A program made the translations under genes and the position numbers. The notes beneath the pieces are model-generated. The model was not told the origin of the DNA and did no database searches. It saw nothing but the letters and a program-made list of their open reading frames with translations. Source: Voacanga thouarsii (Eukaryota; Streptophyta; Magnoliopsida; Gentianales; Apocynaceae). From it: DNA of 64,000 nt. Shown here piece after piece: positions 1-11,364 of the stretch. How positions within the stretch are numbered: position 1 is the first letter of the stretch; every line of letters starts with the position of its first letter. The stretch covers positions 3,906,001 to 3,970,000 of the forward strand of contig JANUWF010001101.1 in NCBI GenBank assembly GCA_026120185.1. The letters run 5' to 3'.

Positions 1-1091
1 TTTTCATCACTCCTACACCTTCCTAAGTTTCTATAGCACTCTCTTTTACTCCTTATGGCTTCTTTCACTTCGTTGTTCCACCACGACACATCCTTGTTAA
101 GAGGTATTTTTCCTTTAGATTCCCCAAGCACTTCCTTAGCTACTTTCCTAATATATTGAGCCATCTTTCTCCACATAGTATCTGGATTCGAATCCATATC
201 AGAAGACCAATTATCTGCCTCAACTACCTTATTGACAAAGGCTATTCTTTCATCCCCCTGAAGCCTCCACCACCTAATCCTAGGGTCAACTCGAAAATTC
301 TGCTGCTTACTCTTTTTCCTAAAATTAAAATCGAGGACCAACGACTCGTGTTGCGTAACTACACTCTCACCTGGAATAACTTTACAATCCGTACACCCAC
401 TACGAAACCTACGCCTCATAATAAAGAAGTCTATCTGACTGGTATTTAACCCGCTTCTAAAGGTCATTAACTGAGAATCTCTCTTCTTAAACCAAGTATT
501 TGCTATGGTCAAATCATAGGCCAAGGAAAAATTAAGAATAGCAGTTCTTGCTTCATTTTTAGCTCCGAAACCCTGATCTCCATGAACACTGTCAAACCCG
601 TTCTTATCAGTACCTACACGTCCGTTTAGATCACCACCAATGAAAAGATTTTCTACACACGGTACACTCTGGACAATCTCATCTAAATCATCCCAGAACT
701 GGTGCCTAACTGAATCATCGAGTCCTACTTGCGGCACATACGCACTAATAACAGTAGTAATCTCGCCGCCAATCATGATCTTGATGCTCAAAATCCTATT
801 ACTCTTCCTCTGTACTTCAACCACATCATCAATAAACTTACGATCAATAATAATCCCGACTCCATTTCTATTTCTAACTCTACCTGAATACCAAAGCTTA
901 TAATCCCATGGAGCGACTACTCTCGCCTTCTCACCTACCCACTTGGTTTCCTGAAGACACAAAATGCTAATATTTCTCCTCCGCATTACCTCAACTAGCT
1001 CTGTCAATCTACTAGTCAAAGATCCTATATTCCATGTAGCTAGACGAATCCTATCCCTATAGACTGTCTTTTTTACCCTACACCCTTGCAT
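1..1091 (-). CDS. LINE APE-type endonuclease domain (partial, open at window edge)
   Basis: The frame starts at an ATG (1091-1089) and stays open for about 363 codons to base 1, so only its N-terminal part is visible. It has the order of an apurinic-like endonuclease of plant RTE LINEs: ATWNIGS near residue 20, LQETKW near 50, SAYVPQVG near 125, GGDLNGRVG near 160, SQIDFFIMRR near 220 and QHESLVLDF near 250. These carry the Asn, Glu, Tyr, Asp-Asn, Ser-Asp and His positions expected of the catalytic site. The enzyme nicks target DNA so that reverse transcription can be primed there. The region after it (WWRLQGDER onward) is the linker towards the reverse transcriptase. No stop or frameshift is seen, which is unusual in this window. 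Host homologues annotated as craniofacial development protein 2-like are usually this same LINE domain. Confidence 0.85.
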   Translation of the reverse strand, partial: MQGCRVKKTVYRDRIRLATWNIGSLTSRLTELVEVMRRRNISILCLQETKWVGEKARVVAPWDYKLWYSGRVRNRNGVGIIIDRKFIDDVVEVQRKSNRILSIKIMIGGEITTVISAYVPQVGLDDSVRHQFWDDLDEIVQSVPCVENLFIGGDLNGRVGTDKNGFDSVHGDQGFGAKNEARTAILNFSLAYDLTIANTWFKKRDSQLMTFRSGLNTSQIDFFIMRRRFRSGCTDCKVIPGESVVTQHESLVLDFNFRKKSKQQNFRVDPRIRWWRLQGDERIAFVNKVVEADNWSSDMDSNPDTMWRKMAQYIRKVAKEVLGESKGKIPLNKDVSWWNNEVKEAIRSKRECYRNLGRCRSDE

Positions 1092-1218
1092 ATTTGACAC
1101 CACATTCGAGGACCGACACGGCGCGTTGCTTCCGGGCAACGACCTAGCAACCCTCGCATATTTATCACTACACCCGAGTTTAGGAAGTGTAGCGCGTCAC
1201 TGAGTAGGGAACGCCCCC
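1..1218 (-). mobile_element. RTE-type LINE, 5' part
   Basis: Read on the minus strand, this is the start of a non-LTR retrotransposon. A roughly 130-bp leader (about 1092-1218) is followed by an endonuclease frame that continues past the left edge. The leader has a GC-rich stretch that I recall from the 5' ends of plant RTE LINEs. The exact 5' boundary is a judgement, because the sequence becomes AT-rich past 1218. The reverse transcriptase would lie to the left of the window. Confidence 0.8.
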
Positions 1219-1388
1219 ATGAATTTCAATGGGTCTTGATTGAAAGATAATAAATAAATTTTAATAGGTTTTGATTAAAAGATAATAATTGAAAGATAAT
1301 AAAATTTAATGGTATTTATGAATATAAGACATACAAAATTAATATTTTTACTTATTATGATTATTTATATAAAAGGCTTTATTTGATA

Positions 1389-1389
<1 letters not shown>

Positions 1390-1428
<39 letters not shown>

Positions 1429-1487
1429 CTATATATTTTATTTCTTTAATAAAAGCTATCCTTTATTTGACTAAGGTATCCCTATTA

Positions 1488-1584
<97 letters not shown>
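1390..1584. repeat. Two (TTA/AAT)n microsatellites with an AT tract
   Basis: A TTA array at about 1390-1428 and a longer AAT array at about 1501-1584 flank a short spacer and an (AT)n tract at about 1487-1504. Polyleucine or polyisoleucine frames read through them are artefacts. Confidence 0.95.
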
Positions 1585-1585
<1 letters not shown>

Positions 1586-2955
1586 TCAAATCTATTTTCC
1601 TAGGGTTTTCGAATTTACTAGCAAAAATTATAGTATTAAATATTTTATTGATGAAATAAAATTAGCTTATGGACAACTAGATCATGATCATATTTCTATT
1701 GCTAACCACAATCATAAACATATACTCCACTTCAATTCATCAAATCATCCAAACCACGAATAAAAGTATAGATCTAAATTTACCAAGGCATGATCCAACC
1801 TCTACTAGCATAACCATAATCATGGCTTTAACAATCATACATGAATATAAATTCTATTCACCATAGGTGACATAATCTCTAGCATACTTGATCACAAATA
1901 CTACTTACGACATGTAGACATGCATTAAACCCTAAAACACCATACAACCAACTAAGATAATCAACTCATGCCTAAATCCCATCTCCATTATATACACACA
2001 TTTATTCATGCTTTAATCTCAACTCATCACAACAATACATGCTCAAATCCTATTCATAATCCATCTCCTACCAATATCATCCTAGAGATTGGAACTAAAA
2101 CAAAGTGTTGTTGTTATATTTTACCTTCTTGAATAAGAGTATCTAGAAACAAATGAATCTTTAAGATTGTGTGGACCAAGTTCAAACCCTGTGAAATCTA
2201 TTTGAATATTGTGTCTAGTTTTCTAAAAGAAAGAAATAATATTGCAATTTGGCCTTTAGCCTTCTATCCTAATGTTCAACTCAAGCATTTTCAATTTTTA
2301 GATTCCTTTGATCTAAATGATATAACCATTGAATGTAATACTTCATTTTCAGTATCTCCAAGTTCAGTTCCCTTTGGTTTATTTCATTATTTTCTTTAGC
2401 TATCATGTTTTGAAGTGCTGTCCCTTAACTACTAATTTTCTTTTTCAGTATTCTTTTTGCAAAATCTTTTAGCTTGTGAAATATGAGTAGGATTTTATTA
2501 CTTGCTCCAATGCACTGGTCATTAATTGGCCGTATCATTCTAGCTTGCCTAAGATTCTTGGAAATTCCTATTTAGAAATTTAGAGCTAATGATTAGTCAC
2601 GAATTGAATTCCAAGATATTAAGAGGCAAAGATAGTAGAATAAACTAGCTACAAGATGGCAATGTACCTAAATTAGCTGCATAAAATTAAATATGAAAAT
2701 ATATGAGAAACATAAAAATTTTCTACAGGAAGGAAAGACAGAAAGTAGCAATGCTAAGGATGTAATATAAAGGGATCATGCGTTAAAAAGGGAGGGAAAA
2801 AAATATAGGCTACACAAGTGATTGGACAACAAGTGTGATTCCATTCCCACCTAATATTGAGGATTGACCAATGAGGTGTCATGGAAACTATTTATGCAGT
2901 CTATTAGAAAAGGTTTGTATAAGCATTTTCTTAGTTGACCTCATCCTATTCTTTT
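1585..2955. other. AT-rich sequence, no gene seen
   Basis: Short frames of 60-76 codons occur here but none has a recognisable domain or coding-like composition. I see no terminal repeats or RNA gene. Confidence 0.6.
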
Positions 2956-2959
2956 TGAA

Positions 2960-3530
2960 AAAGTATAAAGACAGAGTGATAGCAACGTTGCATACCGAGT
3001 TAAGGCAGGTTAGTTGAAATGGAGAAGTACAACTGGTATTCTGTGTGATCGTAATATACCTTTGAGCTTAAAGGGAAAGTTCTATAAAATAGCCATAAGA
3101 CATGCTTTGCTATATAGTACGAAATGTGGGGTGGTTAAAATGTGTCATATTCACAAAATAAAGGTAGTTGAAATATGTATATTACGGTGGATATGTGGGC
3201 ATACTTGATAGGATAGAGTAAGGAATGAGACTATTCAGAGTGGCATATATTGAAGATAAGATGAGAGAAAATCATTTGCGTTGGTTTGAATATATACAAA
3301 GAATACCGAGAGATACATTTGTTAGGAGAATTAAGTGATAGAGGTAGAATAGGTTAGATAGAGGTAGAAGTAGGCCTAAGATGGTATGGATTGAGGTGAT
3401 TAGAAGATATATGTTTCTAATAGATTTACAAAAATGCATGACTGTGGATAGAAAGAGTTAGATGGAGAGAATCCAGGTGAATGACCACACGTAATCTTGT
3501 ATTAGTTTATGTTGCCGACCTAAAGTTTCT
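2960..3530 (+). pseudogene. LINE 3' fragment (reverse transcriptase C-terminus remnant)
   Basis: The plus strand encodes a decayed version of the segment at the end of plant RTE LINE ORFs. LKWRSTTGILCDRNIPLSL is followed by a KGKFYKIAIRHALLYSTKC stretch and ILRWICGHT (about 3018-3206). Family members read like W-R-S-A-T-G-V-L-C-D-R-R-I-P and L-R-W-M-C-G-H-T at these points. Stops interrupt the frame after GHT and before LKW, and the following text (about 3210-3490) matches the family's last segment only loosely. It is a 5'-truncated copy and is separate from the LINE at the left edge, which lies on the other strand. Confidence 0.72.
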
Positions 3531-4003
3531 TAAAATTAATACTTACTATTGTTATTGTATAAAGATTCCTTTATTTCATCTGCTAAACTTTCTTTCCAAT
3601 AGCTTGTAACTCCCTTGCTGCCTTGTACATGTTAATTTTCTTTTTCTCATTCTTGGTGTTGAGATGTTCTAATGCTCATTTAGTAAAGTTTTAAATGAAT
3701 ATTTTCACCCCTAAATTTCCTTCTTTTCTTATAAAGCAATGAGAAAGGTTTTGCATTGGATATAGATGCAAATTGATAATTTATTTCCTTTTTTTTATTT
3801 ATATATTTACAATATTTAATTGGTTAATTACCTTGTTAGTTGCCTTAGAGATGACCCAAAATATAGGAAAGTGAGAAAAGTTTTGCTTAATTAAATATGA
3901 AATTAATATGAAAATACATTGCTTTAGGTTGTTCTACCAATTGAGGATGATAAACAAAAGGACCTTAGGAAGTGAACTTTGGACTATTTGTCTTCCTTAT
4001 CTT
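3531..4003. other. AT-rich sequence, no gene seen
   Basis: No recognisable coding or repeat structure was found between the LINE fragment and the MITE. Confidence 0.55.
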
Positions 4004-4339
4004 TAGGGATAAAAATAGGCCAGACTCTTAATAAGGACTTACGGCTTGGCTTGAGCCTATTTAGTAAATGAGACAGGTTTTGGGCCTAAAACCAGGCTTG
4101 TTTAGGCTAGACTATTTTACATATAAAAATTAATATCACAACATGTGGCTAATCAAAATAATGATTATATTGACATGGTTTTAAGTAGGCTTTTAAATAA
4201 ATCAGACTTTTATGCATACCAAGTTCTGAGTCTAGAAAAAAGCCTTATATAGGCTAATATGCTAGGCTTAATCCCGAAGCCTACAATACAATTTCCGACC
4301 TATTTAGCCAAAGATAGGCTTGACCGATTTCCATAGCTA
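4004..4339. mobile_element. hAT-type MITE with 8-bp target duplication
   Basis: The left end reads TAGGGATAAAAATAGGCC. The reverse complement of the right end reads TAGCTATGGAAATCGGTC, so 12 of 18 bases match as an inverted repeat. The flanks are CTTATCTT (3996-4003) and CTTATCCC (4340-4347), a 6 of 8 match that suits the 8-bp duplication made by hAT transposases. The interior is rich in AGGCCT/AGGCTTG words, as in the plant repeats that start with TAGGGAT. It has no coding capacity, so it would have been moved by a transposase from elsewhere. Confidence 0.65.
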
Positions 4340-5076
4340 CTTATCCCACGAATGGTCATGCTAATGCAGGCATAAAGTTGAAAATATTTCCATGATGTTG
4401 AAGGCCACAAAAGATATGCGTGATTCAAGCACCATCTTGATATTACACTTCTAGGATGGCATCAAAAGATTCCACCAAAACAACTGAAAAGAAAATTGCA
4501 AGCAGATAAAGAGACCCAAGAGAAAAAAAAAAAAAAAAAAAACTCCCAAAAGGAAATGATGGTTACTTTGACCTTTCAAATCCAAGAGGCATTCACATCA
4601 GAATGTTAAATGAGAAAGCTTGATGATCACTCCAACCACTTTTTTTTTTTTTTTTTTTCTCTTAGGCTATAAATAAGAAGGGGTACGGAGGGTTTGGGGG
4701 GGGGGGGGGGAAGGGAACATTGGAAGGGGAAATGAGATAAAGGAAAGGGTGGAATAGAGTCTCACAGAGAATTTAAGACATACGTCTCGAGTAATAATCC
4801 TCCTATCATTATGACAGTGTTATTTCGATCATTACCAAACACTTTATTACAATGTGATGACCTTGCATCTAATTCTTTAGTCATACCACTCACTTTGTAT
4901 ATTTTTCTTGTTAATACATTTGAACTATATTGTACTCTTCAAACACCATACTTTTGATGTTATTTATTTAATTTTGTTTAGTTATAAATCTTTGAAATTG
5001 TTGATGTATTTTATGATTTGTGATATACAAACATTTCTCTCATTTTTTTATAGATAATTTTAGTTGTGAATGCACA
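4340..5076. other. Non-coding stretch with A, T and G homopolymers
   Basis: There are runs of about 20 A (4523-4542), 19 T (4640-4658) and 15 G (4696-4710). No gene was found. Confidence 0.7.

Positions 5077-5170
<94 letters not shown>
5077..5170. repeat. (AAT)n microsatellite, about 31 units
   Basis: This is an uninterrupted AAT array. The polyisoleucine frames on both strands are products of the repeat and not genes. Confidence 0.97.
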
Positions 5171-5871
5171 GGCCAAATTGAGTGCCAAAATGTATTTTTT
5201 TTGAAAAAAAAAATCAAATTTATTCCCAGCAACAGTAATCGTTCACTAATTACTCAAAAATTAGCAACCGACAACATTTGATTGCTAATTACAACAACAT
5301 AGTGATCAATTTGAAAATTTAGTGACTGACGTGATCACGCAATTTTTTAAATATACTTATTCTTTATTTTTTATTATCAACAGATTAAAATTTACAGTCA
5401 TTAAAATTTAAGTGATCACTTAAATCACGACCGCCTATGTTCGGTCTCTAATCAGTCGCTGATTATAATTCAGCAATCGATTTTATTATCACAAACTACA
5501 ATATTCTTTGTTTTTTGCATCTTTGAATTATCCCGCAACAGATAAACACAAAAATGATATATGTTTTAAAAATCAAAAGGGAGTTTTTATTAATAGAACA
5601 TTATGTAATAATTGACAGTGGCTGATTTTGTGGAAATATGACTCCTGTTCCTCAAATCCTCCCTATATATCACAAAATTAAATGATCTCTAGCCAATATA
5701 TCACATGTTGCAATTAAATGATGCATTATAATTTCTAGGCTCTCACTTGAAGATGTAAAAATTTTTAAATAATGGATTTCAAAAAATACAAAACATCAGC
5801 AAAAAGAAAAGGAAGAAGAGAGGACCAGCGTCGAATATGATCAATTTGCTGTGTAACACTTATGATAAAGA

Positions 5872-5873
<2 letters not shown>
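5171..5873. other. Non-coding, possible subterminal repeats of a decayed DNA transposon
   Basis: Between about 5220 and 5500 there are several variants of a short motif in both orientations, such as TTAGCAACCGAC, GATTGCTAATTA, TTAGTGACTGACG and CAGTCGCTGATTA. Clusters like this occur near the ends of plant CACTA or Mutator elements. I found no clear terminal inverted repeat or target duplication, so the assignment is weak. Confidence 0.3.

Positions 5874-5950
<77 letters not shown>
5874..5950. repeat. (TTA)n microsatellite, about 25 units
   Basis: This is an uninterrupted ATT/TTA array in the downstream flank of the receptor kinase pseudogene. Confidence 0.97.
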
Positions 5951-6170
5951 TGCATTTTAATGATGTTGGTGGTGGAAATTAATATTGAAAATATATTTAT
6001 TTCGTCAAAATAAATTTAATAAAAAAAACCAAAACAGAAGCCTAAGCATTCAATTTTGAACGTTTTACCATTTGCATTACGACGATGCCGTATTCCAGCA
6101 CAGAGAAGTGAAAATTAAGCAAAGGAAAAAAGTTTCCAATTAAAATGATCCTGAACTCATACATAGGGGC

Positions 6171-9100
6171 TTAAAGATGAAAAAGAAAGTAGAGATACGA
6201 AAGGTGAAATGGAAATGCATAGGAAGCTGAATTCTCTAGATCCCGGAGTTGCCCTACCGTGACTATCGACGGGCTCTTTGAAGGTGATCTGCTCTTTGAC
6301 AACCGTACAGAAACTTGCTGCATGGTTGGCCGACATTGTGGAGTGCTAGTTTTGCTACCATGATCACCTCTTATGCCACCTGCAAGCTAGGAGAAGAAAT
6401 CCTTTTGTCTAAAACATCTGTCAATGGCATATCAAGGGGTGCGGGATGATGTTTTTGAAAATAGAATGGAGATCAGATCTCCAGGATGCTTCCCCATGAT
6501 TATCTCCAGGGCCAACACTCCAAAGCTATAGACATCGCATTTCGAAGTTACTTCCATGGTGTAGGCGAGTTCTTTAATTGATCAGGAAATCAAGATCAAA
6601 GACCTCAGTTAAAAAAATAATAATAAATAAATCACCATAAGTGATAAAGTTATAGATTCAGTAATAATGATTTTGTGTACCTGGAGCTGAATAGCCATAG
6701 GTTCCTGCAAACGAAGTCCAATTGGATGAATGAGGCCTCAAGAGTTTTGCTGTGCCGAAATCAGAGATGTAAGCTCTATTTCTAGAGTCAAATAGTATGT
6801 TCTTGCTTGATATGTCTCGATGAACTATGGGCAGTGAGCAATCATGGTGCAGATAAGACAATGCATTTGCGACATCTTTAATGGTGCTGATTCTTGTAGA
6901 CCATTGAAACTCAGTTGCATTCTTATCAGCACTAAGCCTGTCTATCAGGCTTCCTCCATCCAAGACCTGATAAACCAGGAATGGGTGCTTTGGATGTGAA
7001 CAAAATCCATGAAGCTTCACTATGTTGCGATGTCTTATTTCTGTTAATGCACGGATTTCGTTTTTAAAGCCTTTTGGATTGCGCGGTCCAAAGTTTTCAA
7101 GTGTATGAAGCCTTTTCACTGTGAAAACTTGACCATTTGACAACTTAGCCCTATAAACCCTACCATTCCCGCCAGCTCCAATGCAGTGATTGGAATTGAA
7201 GTCATCTGTTGCTTTGATGATGTCTTTGTAGACCAATTTTCCAGCAAAGCACCATATGCAGAGCATATCATTCGGGCTTTCGGGCTTATTACTAACTCTC
7301 GTTCTTGGGAAATAAGAAAACCGTAAGAGGACAATAACGAGGAACAAAGTTACCAGAACTGAAAAGATTACCAGCATCAAAATTCATAAACTGCTTCTCC
7401 TGTTAACTTGGTTGACTTGTGATAAAGGGCAGGGTCTCAAACCATCATAATTTCCACACAAGCCCTTGTTGTTTCTCAATGCACTAAACGAAGCCTTACG
7501 AAATGCAGTGGTGTTGGGAAGGGGACCCTCTAATTGGTTGTATGATATATCGGCTAAGCCCAAGCTCAAGCAATGACTAAAGCTTGAAGGCATGAAGCCT
7601 GATATCTCATTGTGAGACAAATTCATTGTCTCAAAAGTTTGTAGTTCTCCCAATCGGTTTGGAATTTCACCAGTCAGTCTGTTGTAGCTGAGATCGAGAG
7701 TTGCTAGTGTGTGTATATCTCCTAGCTGGGAAGGAATATCTCCCGTAAATCTATTTTTGCTCAAATTCAACTGCACTAGCTGTCTGCACTCTCCCAGTTC
7801 TTTTGGTAAGGATCCACTGAGGTTATTGATTGCCAAGTTCAGACGGAAAAGATCTGTTAATTTACCAATTTCTGGGGGTATATGACCTGAAAGTTTATTC
7901 TCATTAAGCCTAAGCTCCAACAAGAAGACAAATTTCCCACATTTGGAGGGATTCTCCCAGCTAATTGATTTGAAGAGAGATCTACTATTTGCAATTGTGA
8001 TGCCCGCCCAAGATCATCTGGCATCCCTCCAGTAAGAAGATTATTTGAGATCTTTAAGCAAGATAAGTTACGGAAAAGTCCCCATACCATTGACAGTTCA
8101 CCATGAAATCTATTATCATTCAAGTCCATGTAATTCAAGTTGGGACATATTCCAAGGTCTTCTGTTATGTGTCCTCTAAATTTGTTTCTCCTGAGATTTA
8201 CTCGGTACAAGCTAGTGCAGTTCTTTAAGTTCTTTAGGTGCCCCGTGAAATTATTTTCATATATGGTCAAGTAGGCCAAGTTGCTCAAGTTTCCGATAGA
8301 ACTGGGAATGACGCCTGAAAAATTGTTTATTCCTAATTCGAGATCATACAGAGATTTCAGCATTCCGATCTCTTCTGGTATGGGCCCTGATAAACTATTA
8401 TTTCGAAGGATTAGGTCCCGCAACTTGCCCAAGTTCGAATAGATGCTGCGATTTGGCCTGATAGCTTGTTATCATGCAGCTCAAGATCAACAAGGGAGTT
8501 TAGCATTCCAATTTCACGAGGTATGGAACCAGATAATTGATTACTGTAGAGATACAGCCTCTCGATTCTGGTCAAGTTTCCGAGGAAGGAAGGAATATAT
8601 CCTGAAATTTTGTTCATAGGAAGAGCTAGAAAGTGCACAATGGTCATGTGTTTGCCATGTTGTAAGGAATTTTACCAGTGATATTGTTATATCCCACATC
8701 AAAGAAAGTGGGTGACAGCATTCCAATGTTCTGTGGAATAGAGGCAGAAGTATAATTTTCATATAGTGCAAAGAACCAAAGATTTGTTAACAAACAGATT
8801 TCAGGAGGAATTGTTCCTGAAAAGAAGTTAACAGACAAGTCTAGAATTCCAAGTCTGGAAAGGTTTCCTATAGCGGAAGGAATGATACCATGTAGTGAGT
8901 TGTTATAAAGGTCAATTGTGCTAAGACAAGGCAATGATAAGAAATCTAAATCATGCAGTGTACCTCGTATGTCGTAGTGTAAGAGTTCAATAGAGGCTAC
9001 TCTTTCACCCCTACTGCATCCAATCCCCAACAAATTGCAAGGGTTGCGCCCAAGAAGAGAGGAGTGATTGGCTTTTGTTATCAAGGCTGGCTTTCCATTT

Positions 9101-9181
9101 TAGCAGAGCAAAGACTTCTTTATCCTGGGAAATTGCTTTTGCTGTTGCATTGGTTTTCAGGGTGCTGAAATGGGATGTAGA
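6171..9181 (-). pseudogene. LRR receptor-like kinase pseudogene (MIK2-like), main part
   Basis: Read right to left, this encodes an LRRNT region (KEVFALLKWKASL, then NPCNLLGIGC), an array of well over ten plant-type LRRs (for example LSGPIPEEIGMLKSLYDLEL), a C-terminal cap (LCGNYDGLRPC), one membrane helix (VIFSVLVTLFLVIVLL, about 7370-7320) and a Ser/Thr kinase. The kinase keeps the glycine loop GAGGNGRVY, the Lys in FTVKRL, HRDISSKN and SDFGTAKLL. Exon 1 ends at GYSAP. A 109-bp intron separates exon 2 ([20 protein letters not shown]). Such kinases sit in the plasma membrane and bind extracellular ligands. Breaks: frameshifts near 9053, 8646, 8438 and 7925, a TGA at 7386-7384 just before the membrane helix, and stops in exon 2 after HPGDLIS. 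The signal peptide and start codon are missing here because copia-1 inserted at 9181/9182. The 3' limit is uncertain; the frame of the last conserved residues (VTVGQLRDL, about 6245) can be read on to a stop at 6171. Confidence 0.88.
6572..6680 (-). other. Intron in the receptor kinase pseudogene
   Basis: The donor GTACAC follows TCAGCTCCAG at 6680, and the acceptor AG ends at 6572 before AACTCGCC. Joining the two sides gives S-A-P-E-L-A-Y-T, the usual kinase subdomain VIII sequence. This position after the APE motif is the usual intron site in this kinase group. Confidence 0.85.
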
Positions 9182-9816
9182 TGTTAGATCGATCAATTAA
9201 TGGATATAATTATTGACTCTAGTAATTGTGATTAGACTAAGAGTGCAGTAACGTTCTTTTAGTGGAGTGGAACGTAATTAATAAATTATTTTTATTGACA
9301 AAATAATTTATTGGAGCTTAATCTAATTGTATCCGATCAGGTCCCTTCAGTAGCTTCTAATTATGGGCCAATAATAAATTATAATTTATTAATGAAAATT
9401 GCAAGAAATAAAAAATCGTATTTTAGATGGAATAGGATAAGTGGAAATAGTTATATTCAACTATACTTTTCTTATTCTATCAGGATTTGTATTATGAGAT
9501 AGAGTCCAATATATATATTGGGATATAACTATATTTCAGCTATATGTGAGAAACATCGTTGTTGTTCTCTAAGTTTTTTTTTAGTTTTTGTGTGAGTCTA
9601 CCATCAACAAAGAGAGAAACAAAATACGATTAGCAATTTTCTGATCCAAGGAGATTACATTGAAGAAGACTTGGGGGTTTGGAGCATTACTAGAAGGCCA
9701 AAGACTTTAAGAATCGTATTGGTGAAGACGATATCTACAAAGGTATGATCCGTTTTTACGTATTCTCATGGTTTAATCTGGTTGACACATATGTATATCG
9801 ATCCTATTAACTATCA
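9182..9816 (+). repeat. Copia-1 5' LTR (short form)
   Basis: This 635-bp sequence matches 16220-16866 and ends CTATCA just before the primer-binding site. It lacks a counterpart of 15481-16219, which appears to be the first half of the 3' LTR. Confidence 0.88.
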
Positions 9817-9818
9817 AT

Positions 9819-9830
9819 TGGTATCAGAGC
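9819..9830 (+). other. Copia-1 primer-binding site
   Basis: TGGTATCAGAGC, two bases after the LTR, is complementary to the 3' end of initiator tRNA-Met, the usual minus-strand primer of plant copia elements. Confidence 0.92.
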
Positions 9831-10283
9831 CTGGTTTTAATATGTGTTTATGTGTTAATGTTAAATCTTTTATGCATATATTTAGTTGAGCGGTGTAGGA
9901 ATAATGCATTTATGTTCATGGTGAATGATTTGATTAATTCTATTCAAAATAATTTTATAGCCATAGTTTTTGATTTGATGAATATGTATAAGTATTATCG
10001 AATCTTGTAACAAAAGGGGTGGATTACGTCTCCATGTTTCCCTTTTGATTTATTTTATTTTTATATTTTATAAAAAAAATGTAATCCTACTGAAACTTGC
10101 AGACGACGAACTGATTGTACTGAAGCTTGGCACGGACGGGCGACAAATTGCACAAAGAACAGGGACCAGCGGGCTATGTTGGCCTTGGACCTGCGCAACG
10201 CAGGCGGGCCCAAATAATTGCACAATGAGCCAGCGCTGGGCTCCCATTTTCTTTAATCAAAATAAGATGGGAGAAAGTGTTTG

Positions 10284-10352
10284 AGGTGGGATTTGATCCC
10301 AAGACCTCAAACTTGAAAGTGTAGCAACCAACCACTGCACCAACAATAGCCT
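10284..10352 (-). mobile_element. tRNA-derived (SINE head-like) segment in the copia-1 leader
   Basis: On the minus strand there is an A-box TGGTGCAGTGG (10342-10332) that fits TRGYNNARYGG. About 35 bases later a B-box-like GGGATCAAATCCC (10298-10286) forms a stem with loop like a T-arm. Spacing and order are those of an RNA polymerase III internal promoter. No full cloverleaf is evident, so a SINE head or tRNA relic is more likely than a working tRNA gene. The 3' end of a SINE body was not located. Confidence 0.5.
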
Positions 10353-10783
10353 TGTGACATGAAGTTGCGCCATTTAATTGATATTGTAGAAGATTGAAGA
10401 ATTAGCTATATTGTTAGCTAATTATTATTTTCAATTGTAATTTTATAATTTTATTTTTGAGTCTAGGTTGGCCATAAAATTATTTTTATTTTTATTTTAT
10501 AGTTTTTACTATTTAATTTTGATTGAATTATATATCATTCATGTTAACATGCCATATAATTTGCATTAATACCGCTCTAGGTACTATTTAGTTATGCATA
10601 AATAAATTAATATTTTTATTAATTTATTAAAAAAATTAAGTGTAAAATGGTTAATTTTAATTAACTTTTGGCCTCCCCTATAAGCCCATTAGTAAAATTG
10701 ACGTTTGCTTCATGCCATTTTAAATGGTCTCCCTATAGGAAGGTTACGTTTTATTGGTTACTAGATTGAGCATCAAAACTTTA

Positions 10784-10784
<1 letters not shown>

Positions 10785-10865
<81 letters not shown>
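10785..10865. repeat. (ATT)n microsatellite, about 27 units
   Basis: This is an uninterrupted array inside the copia-1 leader. Confidence 0.97.
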
Positions 10866-10867
<2 letters not shown>

Positions 10868-11364
10868 TTTTAAGTTTAATTCATTCATAATTACCCTATA
10901 GGTGATGTGATTGGATTGAAAACTTTATATTAAAAATAATAATAATAAATTTTGAATATAGGTGTTACACTTAAATCAAAGACATTATAAGGGAATATCC
11001 AAATAATGTCTATGATGGCCAAAATATTAATAACACTAAAACTAATATTGCATTTAGATGCAAGATATATTAATTTTAGTGGGATGATCCAAGTCTAACT
11101 ATAAATTATATTGTTTTCTCCTATAGAGGTGCATATTACTTTGGGGTTTTAGATTGTGGATCTTGACCTAACTATAATTTACATTGTTATCTCCTATAGA
11201 GGTACATCTTACTGTAGAGTTTTAGCTTGTCATATTTTGATAGTAGTTTCTATTACTACTTAAAATATTATCATATTGATTATGCATCATACCATTTTAT
11301 ATTGATCATGCATCATGATATGATAAATGGCTCATATGTTTTTATCTTATTTAATTTCAGAAAA

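Larger units (their letters stand above)
9831..11364 (+). other. Copia-1 untranslated leader
   Basis: About 1.5 kb separates the primer site from gag. It is AT-rich except for a GC-rich island at about 10120-10250, and it holds a tRNA-derived segment and an ATT array. No conserved protein was found; the 79-codon frame at 10045 is not convincing. Confidence 0.7.

Noticed and set aside
1585..2955. Host exons in short frames such as 2169-2399.
   Set aside because: They are short, AT-rich and lack splice-supported continuity or any family similarity.
1383..5281. Long polyleucine and polyisoleucine frames.
   Set aside because: They are translations of AAT/TTA microsatellites.
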